DNA from: Thermodesulfovibrio sp. N1
Lineage (GTDB): Bacteria > Nitrospirota > Thermodesulfovibrionia > Thermodesulfovibrionales > Thermodesulfovibrionaceae
Length of the DNA stretch: 40,041 bases
NCBI RefSeq assembly: GCF_001707915.1
Contig: NZ_MAVV01000013.1
Span: 1 to 40,041 of the forward strand
Direction of reading: 5' to 3'
Shown here: positions 18,724-25,838 of the stretch, in pieces
Position numbering within the stretch: the first letter of the stretch is position 1
Layout: every line of letters starts with the position of its first letter
The notes under the pieces: generated by a model
Told to the model about the DNA's origin: nothing
What the model saw: only the letters and a program-made list of their open reading frames with translations
Databases searched by the model: none
Translations under genes and position numbers: made by a program

Positions 18724-19497
18724 ATGTTTTTTGAAACATCTTTTTTAACTGTAATTGTAATTGTTTTTTTAGCTATTTACATTTTAAGTAGCGCAATCAA
18801 AATTCTTAAAGAATACGAAAGAGGAGTTGTTTTCAGGCTTGGAAGAGTAATTCCAGTTAAAGGACCAGGATTGGTTCTTATCTGGCCAGTAATTGACAAA
18901 ATGGTTAAAGTAAGCTTAAGAATTGTTACAATGGATGTGCCAGCTCAAGACATTATTACAAAAGATAATGTTTCAGTAAAAGTAAACGCTGTTGTTTATT
19001 TTAGACCGATTGACCCAATTAAAGCAGTAACAGCAGTTGAAGACTTTTACTATGCCACAAGCCAGATTGCACAAACTACTCTTCGTAGTATTCTTGGACA
19101 AAGCGAACTTCAGGATTTGCTTACAAATCGTGAACAGATTAATGCAGAACTACAACAAGTGATTGACTCTCAAACTGAACCCTGGGGAATTAAAGTTACT
19201 GCTGTTGAAGTTAAAAATGTTGACCTACCTCAGGAAATGTTAAGAGCAATGGCAAGGCAGGCTGAAGCAGAAAGAGAGCGTAGAGCAAAAATTATTCATG
19301 CAGAAGGAGAACTTCAGGCTGCTGAAAAACTTACCGAGGCAGCAAGAATAATATCTTCTGAACCAGCAGCATTGCAACTAAGATACTTACAAACCTTAAA
19401 GGAAATTGCCTCAGAGAAAAATTCAACAATTCTCTTTCCTTTACCCATTGATTTAATAACTCCATTTATGGAGCTTTTATCTCGTGCTAAAAAATAA
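18724..19497 (+). CDS. Slipin / SPFH-domain (stomatin-like) membrane protein
   Basis: A 257-residue protein with one N-terminal transmembrane segment (about residues 6-25) followed by an SPFH/band 7 domain: [39 protein letters not shown]. The conserved [24 protein letters not shown] block and the coiled-coil [29 protein letters not shown] region are typical of prokaryotic stomatins (slipins). These proteins oligomerise in the membrane and are often encoded beside an NfeD protease-like partner; here no NfeD gene is adjacent and a TVP38-like protein follows instead, overlapping by 14 bases. The ribosome site AAAGGAGG is strong. Confidence 0.92.
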   Translation: MFFETSFLTVIVIVFLAIYILSSAIKILKEYERGVVFRLGRVIPVKGPGLVLIWPVIDKMVKVSLRIVTMDVPAQDIITKDNVSVKVNAVVYFRPIDPIKAVTAVEDFYYATSQIAQTTLRSILGQSELQDLLTNREQINAELQQVIDSQTEPWGIKVTAVEVKNVDLPQEMLRAMARQAEAERERRAKIIHAEGELQAAEKLTEAARIISSEPAALQLRYLQTLKEIASEKNSTILFPLPIDLITPFMELLSRAKK

Positions 19498-20197
19498 ATT
19501 AACCTTTAAAGCACTGCTAAGGCTTTTTGCTTTAGCAGTGCTTGTTGCTTTATTAGTATTTTTGGCTTATGAATTTGGAATTATTGAATTATTTCTTAAT
19601 GAAGAAAAGTTAAAAAAATTTATTCAATCTCTTGGTCCTTTCGGGGTGGTTGGTTTTATTATTTTACAAGCCTTTCAGGTTGTGGCAGCTCCAATTCCTG
19701 GTGAGGTTACTGGATTTCTTGGGGGATATTTATATGGTACCTTTTGGGGAACTGTTCTTTCAACAATAGGGCTTACCCTTGGTTCAGTAATTGCTTTTAT
19801 TCTTGGAAGAGTTTTTGGAAAACCCTTTGTTGAAAGAGTTGTTGACCCTATTATTTTAGGTAAGTTCGATTATCTTCTACACCATAAAGGTGCATTTTTA
19901 GTTTTTTTTCTTTTTCTCATTCCTGGTTTTCCTAAGGATTATCTAAGTTATTTTTTAGGATTAAGTAGACTGAGTTTGTTTGAATTTACAGTGATTGCAG
20001 GGGTTGGTAGACTTTTTGGAACAACTCTTCTTTCACTAAGTGGAGATTATCTTAGGCATCATGAATATAAAAAATTCATAAGCCTTGCTGGTATAGCAAT
20101 CATTGTAACAGTTACGGTATGGCTATTTAAAGAAAAAATTGAACGCCTTTTCAGAATATGGCATATAAGGAAATACAGAAAAAATAAAAAGAAATAG
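19484..20197 (+). CDS. TVP38/TMEM64 (DedA/VTT superfamily) membrane protein
   Basis: A 237-residue polytopic membrane protein. The VTT-domain signature is present: [36 protein letters not shown], then [22 protein letters not shown] and [21 protein letters not shown]. Members of this superfamily are implicated in lipid flipping or scrambling, with reentrant helices carrying the PGE and PGFPKD segments. Translation appears to begin at GTG 19484, within the end of slipin, giving a 14-base overlap and probable translational coupling; a GGAG lies 11 bases ahead. Its stop codon directly abuts the stop codon of convergent fabH, with no space for a terminator. Confidence 0.88.
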   Translation: MLKNKLTFKALLRLFALAVLVALLVFLAYEFGIIELFLNEEKLKKFIQSLGPFGVVGFIILQAFQVVAAPIPGEVTGFLGGYLYGTFWGTVLSTIGLTLGSVIAFILGRVFGKPFVERVVDPIILGKFDYLLHHKGAFLVFFLFLIPGFPKDYLSYFLGLSRLSLFEFTVIAGVGRLFGTTLLSLSGDYLRHHEYKKFISLAGIAIIVTVTVWLFKEKIERLFRIWHIRKYRKNKKK

Positions 20198-21175
20198 TTA
20201 CCACTTAATCAAAGCTGAACCCCAGGTAAGCCCGGCTCCAAAGGCTGCAAGCATTACATAATCACCTCTTTTTATTCTTCCCCCATCAACAGCCTCATCT
20301 AAAGCAATTGGAATTGAAGCAGCAGAGGTATTTCCATATTTATTAATGTTAACCATTACTTTATCCATAGATAAGTCAAGACGTTTTGCCATTGCCTGAA
20401 TTATTCTTATGTTTGCTTGATGGGGAACCAATAAGGAAAGTTCTGCAGAAGTTATTCCTCCCTTTTTTAACGTACTATCAACAGTTTCTTCAAGGGTTTT
20501 TACTGCAACTTTAAAGGTTTCATTGCCTCTCATTTTTATAAAGTTAAGCCTTTGCTTTATTACTTCTTCTGTAACAGGCATTTTTGCCCCACCTGCAGGC
20601 ATATGAATAAAATCCCACATTGTTCCATCAGAAAATATATCTATAATCTTTATTCCTTCATCCTTTTTAGTTGGTTCAAGTATAACCGCGCCCGCACCAT
20701 CGGCAAGAAGGACACAGGTTGTTCTATCAGTCCAGTCTGTAAATCTTGAGAGAGTCTCTGCTCCTATAACCAATGCTCTTTTTGATGCACCTGTTTTAAT
20801 AAACTTTTCTGCTACTGCCAAAGCAAAAATAAAACCAGAGCAGGCTCCGTTTATATCAAAGGCTACTGCATTAGTTGCTCCAAGCTTCATCTGAAGGATA
20901 CAAGCACAGGATGGAACAAGCATATCTGGTGTAACAGTAGCAACAATTATTAAATCTATATCTTCAGCTTTTAAATTGGCATTTTTCAATGCTTTAATTG
21001 ATGCCTCATAGGCAAGGTCACTTGTTGCCTGTTGTGGTGATGCTATTCTTCTTTCTTTTATTCCTGTTCGTTCAGTTATCCATTCATCGGATGTCTCTAC
21101 CATTTTTTCAAGGTCATGGTTTGTTAACACTTTCTGAGGGACATAAGAACCCGTTGACAGTATTCTGGCTTTCAT
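20198..21175 (-). CDS. fabH: Beta-ketoacyl-ACP synthase III
   Basis: FabH condenses acetyl-CoA (or another acyl-CoA) with malonyl-ACP to begin fatty acid chains. The 325-residue protein has the full catalytic triad: C112 in NGACSGF, the histidine in LVPHQANIRI and the asparagine in NINKYGNTSAASIP. The glycine-rich C-terminal FGAGLTWGSALIKW is also typical. GGAGGAG lies seven bases before the ATG, so the start is firm even though the first 62 bases lie inside the end of plsX. Order yceD-rpmF-plsX-fabH is the common bacterial arrangement. Confidence 0.96.
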   Translation of the reverse strand: MKARILSTGSYVPQKVLTNHDLEKMVETSDEWITERTGIKERRIASPQQATSDLAYEASIKALKNANLKAEDIDLIIVATVTPDMLVPSCACILQMKLGATNAVAFDINGACSGFIFALAVAEKFIKTGASKRALVIGAETLSRFTDWTDRTTCVLLADGAGAVILEPTKKDEGIKIIDIFSDGTMWDFIHMPAGGAKMPVTEEVIKQRLNFIKMRGNETFKVAVKTLEETVDSTLKKGGITSAELSLLVPHQANIRIIQAMAKRLDLSMDKVMVNINKYGNTSAASIPIALDEAVDGGRIKRGDYVMLAAFGAGLTWGSALIKW

Positions 21176-22175
21176 TTATCTCCTCCGCATAATTTAGACT
21201 GTCTAAGATTTTTTTATATATTTGCTTTTTTGCCATTTCTACAGCAACTTTTATTGCATTTTTTATTGCCTTTGCTGAAGATCTTCCATGACATATTATG
21301 CTTGTTCCATTAATCCCAAGTAATAAGGCTCCACCATATTCAGAGTAATCAACTTTTTTACGAAAACTTTTTATTGCAGGTTTTATCATCATATAACCAA
21401 GTTTTCCTGTTATTATATCAGCAATTTCTTTTTTAAGCATTTTCATTAATGCCTCAGCAAGTCCTTCACCTACTTTTAAAACAATATTACCTACAAAACC
21501 ATCACAAACAACAACATCTGCTGAACCGAAAAATATATCTTTTCCTTCAATATTACCTATGAAGTTAAGTTTGGATTTTTGAAGAAGTCTGAAGGCTTCC
21601 TTTGTTGCCTCATTTCCTTTTGTTCCTTCTTCACCAATACTAAGAAGAGCTATTCGAGGACAGGAGGAATTAAAAAGAACTTTATGATAGGCATCACCCA
21701 TATGGGCAAATTGGAATAAATGTTCTGCTTTACAATCAACATTTGCACCCGCATCAAGTAGAATAAAGTGTCCTTTAAGACAGGGCATTACAGTGGCAAT
21801 TGCTGGTCTGTCAACATTAGGAAGTTTTCCTAATAAGAGAAAACTTAAAGCCATCATCGCTCCAGAATTGCCTGCACTTATTACAGCATCAGCCTTGCCT
21901 TCTTTAACAAGTTGAACAGACTTTCTCATGGATGTATTTTTTCTTCTGATAGCAGAAGATATATTTTCATCCATTAAAATCTGGTCTTCTGCATTTAAAA
22001 TTTGTAACCTACCCTTAAAATCCTTTCTTTCTTTTAGAAACTCCTTTATTTTCTTTTCATCGCCAACAAGGATAATTTCTATTTCTTCATTATCTGATAC
22101 GGCTTCGTAGGCACCTAAGATATTTACTTCAGGGGCAAAGTCGCCCCCCATTGCATCAACAGCAATTTTTAACAT
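21114..22175 (-). CDS. plsX: Phosphate acyltransferase
   Basis: PlsX makes acyl-phosphate from acyl-ACP, feeding PlsY in phospholipid synthesis. The 353-residue protein begins KIAVDAMGGDFAPEVNILGA, the family hallmark, and continues with SAGNSGAMMALSFLLLGKLPNVDRPAIA, LLDAGANVDCKAEHLFQFAHMG, and VCDGFVGNIVLKVGEGLAEAL. The C-terminus is extended by about 20 residues (AEEINESQNTVNGFL...) that run into fabH, a 62-base overlap between two well-supported genes. The tail is not conserved in the family as I know it and may be dispensable. Confidence 0.95.
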   Translation of the reverse strand: MLKIAVDAMGGDFAPEVNILGAYEAVSDNEEIEIILVGDEKKIKEFLKERKDFKGRLQILNAEDQILMDENISSAIRRKNTSMRKSVQLVKEGKADAVISAGNSGAMMALSFLLLGKLPNVDRPAIATVMPCLKGHFILLDAGANVDCKAEHLFQFAHMGDAYHKVLFNSSCPRIALLSIGEEGTKGNEATKEAFRLLQKSKLNFIGNIEGKDIFFGSADVVVCDGFVGNIVLKVGEGLAEALMKMLKKEIADIITGKLGYMMIKPAIKSFRKKVDYSEYGGALLLGINGTSIICHGRSSAKAIKNAIKVAVEMAKKQIYKKILDSLNYAEEINESQNTVNGFLCPSESVNKP

Positions 22176-22184
22176 TTTTTAAAT

Positions 22185-22367
22185 TTACTCTTCGACCTCT
22201 AATAATTTCCTACCTTTATAGGTTCCGCAATTTGGGCATACTCTGTGAGGTAGCTTAGGTTCCTTACATTCTGGGCATTCAACCAAAGATGGTAAGCTCA
22301 TTTTAAACCAATTTGCTCTTCTTTTATCCCTTCTTGAAGGGGTATGCCGATGTCTTGGATTAGCCAT
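22185..22367 (-). CDS. rpmF: 50S ribosomal protein L32
   Basis: The 60-residue protein is bL32. It starts ANPRHRHTPSRRDKRRANW, the standard basic N-terminus, and has a four-cysteine zinc ribbon: CPEC and CPNC separated by EPKLPHRV. The CxxC/CxxC form is the zinc-binding version rather than the cysteine-free paralogue used under zinc limitation. It overlaps the DUF177 gene by eight bases and precedes plsX by nine. Confidence 0.97.
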   Translation of the reverse strand: MANPRHRHTPSRRDKRRANWFKMSLPSLVECPECKEPKLPHRVCPNCGTYKGRKLLEVEE

Positions 22368-22878
22368 TTGCTTTCATCCTCCTTAAAAGTGATTGTAATA
22401 TTGCCATTCTTGGATCAATTTCTTGGACAATGCATCCACATTCAGAATAATTTAAATCTGTTCCACATATAGTGCATAAACCTTTACAATCCTCAGAACA
22501 TAAAGGTTTCATTGGAATATTTAGTAAAATCTGATCTCTAATAATATCCTCAGTATCAATTAATCCTTCTCTGTAGAAATCAACATCCATTTCATCTCTC
22601 TTTAGCTCTATTAGTTCCTCTTTATTTAAATGCTGAACAGGATGATATGTAACTTCAAGTAAAGTTTTTATAGGTAATATATATTCTTTAAGGCATCTAC
22701 CGCATTGGAGTTCAACTTCTCCACTGACAACTCCTTTTATAAATACTTCAACCCCTCTTTTGTCTACCCTTAAAATTGCTTTAAAAGGTTGAATAATTTT
22801 TACTCCTTCTATTTTTGGAGTTTCTTCAACCGCTAAAGCAAGTCCTTCTTCTGGTATATCAAAGACCTCAATTTTCAT
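22360..22878 (-). CDS. yceD: DUF177 (YceD-like) protein
   Basis: A protein of about 172 residues that matches the YceD/DUF177 family encoded upstream of rpmF in most bacteria and linked to 23S rRNA or large-subunit maturation. It has the conserved CGRCLKEY segment and a later cysteine pair set, CSEDCKGLCTICGTDLNYSECGC, close to the family motif DLxxxCRGLCPxCGxxLN. The frame is open upstream to a TTG at 22893, but ATG 22878 preceded by GAGG nine bases away is the better start. It leads the yceD-rpmF-plsX-fabH cluster. Confidence 0.9.
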   Translation of the reverse strand: MKIEVFDIPEEGLALAVEETPKIEGVKIIQPFKAILRVDKRGVEVFIKGVVSGEVELQCGRCLKEYILPIKTLLEVTYHPVQHLNKEELIELKRDEMDVDFYREGLIDTEDIIRDQILLNIPMKPLCSEDCKGLCTICGTDLNYSECGCIVQEIDPRMAILQSLLRRMKANG

Positions 22879-22890
22879 TTTAAAAAACCT

Positions 22891-22920
22891 CAAAAATAAA
22901 ATTCTCCCGTTAAACGGGAG
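22891..22920 (-). terminator. Predicted intrinsic terminator after the AddB-like gene
   Basis: A perfect 7-bp stem (CTCCCGT 22904-22910, loop TAA, ACGGGAG 22914-22920) is followed, on the minus strand, by AATTTTATTTTT. It lies 53 bases past the AddB stop codon and just before the DUF177 start, so it could end the addAB transcript or, if the DUF177 promoter is further upstream, act as a leader hairpin for the ribosomal/fatty-acid operon. Confidence 0.6.
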
Positions 22921-22972
22921 ATAAATTATTTTAACAGAAATTGAAAAAATTTTGTAAATTTAGTGAAAGAGG

Positions 22973-25828
22973 TTATAATCTTGGCTTTATCCATAGAGTG
23001 CCACATATTGCCTGATAATCACAGTATTGACAGTTTTTTCGTAAATTTTTAGTGGGATAAAAAGGAATTTGTATGTTAAATAACTCTTCAATTGTCATTG
23101 AAAGTAAATTTTTTATATACTTTAAAACTTCAATTTGAGACCGTAAATTATTCAATGGCTTAAATTCGATATTATTTAATTTTGATTTTCCAATTAAGAG
23201 ATATATTCCCTCAATATCTTCAAAAGATATTTTCTTCTCTTTACTGTATGCTATTATGTAAAGGGGTATTTGAATACTTCCTACTTTATCCTCTACAAAG
23301 TAAGATAAATATTCATTTTTTTCTGATTTTCTAGTATTTTCATAATCTTTTATGCCTTCAATTAAAGCATCTATTTTAATTTTATAGGATTCTTCCCTGC
23401 CAGATGTTTTAAAGTCAACTATAAATATTTTCCCATCCCTTTCTTCCACAAGATCTATACGTCCTGTAATTTTTATATTTCTCCATTCAAAAATAAAAGG
23501 ATATTCAACTTCCATTATTTTTAATTTTTTCTTTCTAATAATTGGCAAATAATATTTTTCAAGTAGCTCTCTTATTCTTTTTATCATTTGTCTCATAATT
23601 AAGTAAGGATTACCTACAATGTAATGTCCGTATCGTTCCTCAAACTCTTTTTTAACAAAATTTTCAACGAGGGTAATGTCTATATCTTCTGAGCTAAGAT
23701 AATTTTTATGGACAAAAAGCCTAAAATATTTTTCCAGAACATTATGAAGTATAGTTCCTATAAAGGTTGAATCTATTTCTGTATCCTGCTTATTTCTTAA
23801 TCTTAAAAGATAAGAATAATAAAATTTTAAAGGACACTTTAAGTAGGTATCAATGGCAGAAGGACTCAAATCAATATTTTTAAGAATCTGTAGATGAGTT
23901 TCGTTTTTTTCTATGGATTGGGGTTTTACTGCTGATAAATTAACTTTATAAAAAACAGAATGAGTTAATATTGACTCCTTTAACTTTTCTTTCTCCCATA
24001 TAATTTTTTCTAAAAATCTTGATCTTTCCCTCTTTTCATCTTTTACATAAAATAAATGGACTTCTTCTGCTCCATTTATAAGCACTCGGAAATAATATTC
24101 AATTAACTTTTCTCTGTCTTTAAATGTTGGTAATTCAAGGGCTTCTCTTAATTTTAATGGCATTATATAGTCTTCATAAAGAGGAGGAAAAATTTCTTCA
24201 TTTAAATCTGGGAAAAAAACAGTTTTAAATCTTATATTTCTTGTCTCAAGAAAACCAAGAATTTGTAGCCCCCTTACAGGCAGTCCCTCAAAGGGATACT
24301 TTACACTCTTTATAAATCCCTTTAAAAAATTGAAATAGCTTACTATATCTTTAAATTTTGTCTCTTTTGCAAGACTATGGCAGAGTTCTCTGAGTTTATC
24401 TAAAAAAATTTGATAGAAAGGAAAAAAAAGAGGGTGATACCTTGCTGTGCTTTGTAAGTATATGAATTCAATGGCATCATTGCATTTTGAAGCAAAATCC
24501 AAGAGATTGTCTATTTTTAAAAAGGGAAAAATAAGCGTTTTGTGTATTTCCTTTAAATGCTTTTTTATCTTGCTGAGACTGTATTCTTTTAATTCTTCTG
24601 TATTTTGATATACTCTCTCAAGTACAGAATTTTCTATATCTTCGATTGATAAAACTATATTTCCTTCTTCTGAAAAGTAGTTTTCAATGGAGTGAAAGAT
24701 TATTCTTGTTAAAGTAGCACTTTTATGGATTTCATTAAAATATAAAAATTCCTCATGGTATTTTATGTTTTTAACATAGGGATGAAGAACAAACTGCAGA
24801 TACTCTGATAGAGCCACATAATGTTTACCACTGCCATCGGTAAAAATATTATTTAAAAGTTGAGATAGACACTCAAAAAAATTCCAAATAGGAGTTCTTA
24901 TTATGGGATACCCCATCGATATGTTGTATTCCTTTTCTTCTAAAAATGTTAATCCTTGCCTTAAAAGAGGGAAAAGTAAGTCCTCAGAAGGTAAGACAAC
25001 CACGATATCTTCAGTTAATTTTCTTTCATTTAGAATATTCCCGATTAGATAAATCTGACCATGTCTGTCAGGACATTGGTAAATTTTAATATCAGGTTTT
25101 TTTTCATCTGATGATTCTTCTTCGTAAATCCAGAAAGTTAAATCTTCTGAAATGTCTCCACTTTGGACATGTTCATCTAATTTTTTAAAAAATTTCTTTT
25201 CAGCTCTTGTTAATCCAAAAAAACCACAAAAAATTATAGATTTAAATTCTGAAAAAATTGAAAAAATTTCATTTTCCGCAACTTTTCTGTATTTAAAAGA
25301 TCTTGTTGCAAATCTGTTATTCTCAATGAATTTATAAAACATCTCGTATACTTTATACAAAGAATTGTAAGAACTAATAAGAGAATCATAGTATTTGAAT
25401 TTTTCTGGGCTTACCATTTCAATAAAGAGCTCCTCAAAGGTATCAAAAATTTTCAAACCTAAGGGATAAAACTCATAAAAGGATTTAATCATAGAAAGGG
25501 TTTCCTCATATTTTAAAAAGTCAGGAAAATCCTCTCTGATTATCTGATAAAGAAGATAAATATTATCAGGAAAGGAAAGATCTTTAAAGTCCTTGAAAAA
25601 ACTATTGAATATGTAATCAATCAGCTCATCCATTGAAAAAATTTTTGGAGGGTAAATAGCTTTTCTTATGCGCTCCTTAAAACATTTCATCATAAAGTAT
25701 TTTGGTCTTTTGTTAGGGAAGACTATCAAGGTTGATGAATAATCCGTGGTGTTGTCTGCCTTATCAATTATATAATCTACAATCTTTTCTATCATATTTT
25801 CTCTGGGAGACAGTATTATTTCTTTCAT
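22973..25828 (-). CDS. addB: AddB-like PD-(D/E)XK nuclease with Fe-S cluster motif
   Basis: A 951-residue subunit of an AddAB-type double-strand-break processing complex. The N-terminal part is a degenerate helicase-like region without a proper Walker A. The C-terminal third is a RecB-family nuclease: GRIDLVEERDGKIFIVDFKTSG gives the Asp (about 791) and DxK (about 802-804) catalytic set. C665 in KCPLKFYYSYLL together with the trio in CQYCDYQAIC near 935-944 forms the four-cysteine iron-sulfur staple known from AddB. The AddA-like gene is just upstream, ten bases away. The name addB is by architecture and neighbour; overall divergence from the B. subtilis protein is large, and Bacteroidetes-like AddB variants are the closer visual match. 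Confidence 0.82.
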   Translation of the reverse strand: MKEIILSPRENMIEKIVDYIIDKADNTTDYSSTLIVFPNKRPKYFMMKCFKERIRKAIYPPKIFSMDELIDYIFNSFFKDFKDLSFPDNIYLLYQIIREDFPDFLKYEETLSMIKSFYEFYPLGLKIFDTFEELFIEMVSPEKFKYYDSLISSYNSLYKVYEMFYKFIENNRFATRSFKYRKVAENEIFSIFSEFKSIIFCGFFGLTRAEKKFFKKLDEHVQSGDISEDLTFWIYEEESSDEKKPDIKIYQCPDRHGQIYLIGNILNERKLTEDIVVVLPSEDLLFPLLRQGLTFLEEKEYNISMGYPIIRTPIWNFFECLSQLLNNIFTDGSGKHYVALSEYLQFVLHPYVKNIKYHEEFLYFNEIHKSATLTRIIFHSIENYFSEEGNIVLSIEDIENSVLERVYQNTEELKEYSLSKIKKHLKEIHKTLIFPFLKIDNLLDFASKCNDAIEFIYLQSTARYHPLFFPFYQIFLDKLRELCHSLAKETKFKDIVSYFNFLKGFIKSVKYPFEGLPVRGLQILGFLETRNIRFKTVFFPDLNEEIFPPLYEDYIMPLKLREALELPTFKDREKLIEYYFRVLINGAEEVHLFYVKDEKRERSRFLEKIIWEKEKLKESILTHSVFYKVNLSAVKPQSIEKNETHLQILKNIDLSPSAIDTYLKCPLKFYYSYLLRLRNKQDTEIDSTFIGTILHNVLEKYFRLFVHKNYLSSEDIDITLVENFVKKEFEERYGHYIVGNPYLIMRQMIKRIRELLEKYYLPIIRKKKLKIMEVEYPFIFEWRNIKITGRIDLVEERDGKIFIVDFKTSGREESYKIKIDALIEGIKDYENTRKSEKNEYLSYFVEDKVGSIQIPLYIIAYSKEKKISFEDIEGIYLLIGKSKLNNIEFKPLNNLRSQIEVLKYIKNLLSMTIEELFNIQIPFYPTKNLRKNCQYCDYQAICGTLWIKPRL

Positions 25829-25838
25829 ACTTTTTTTC

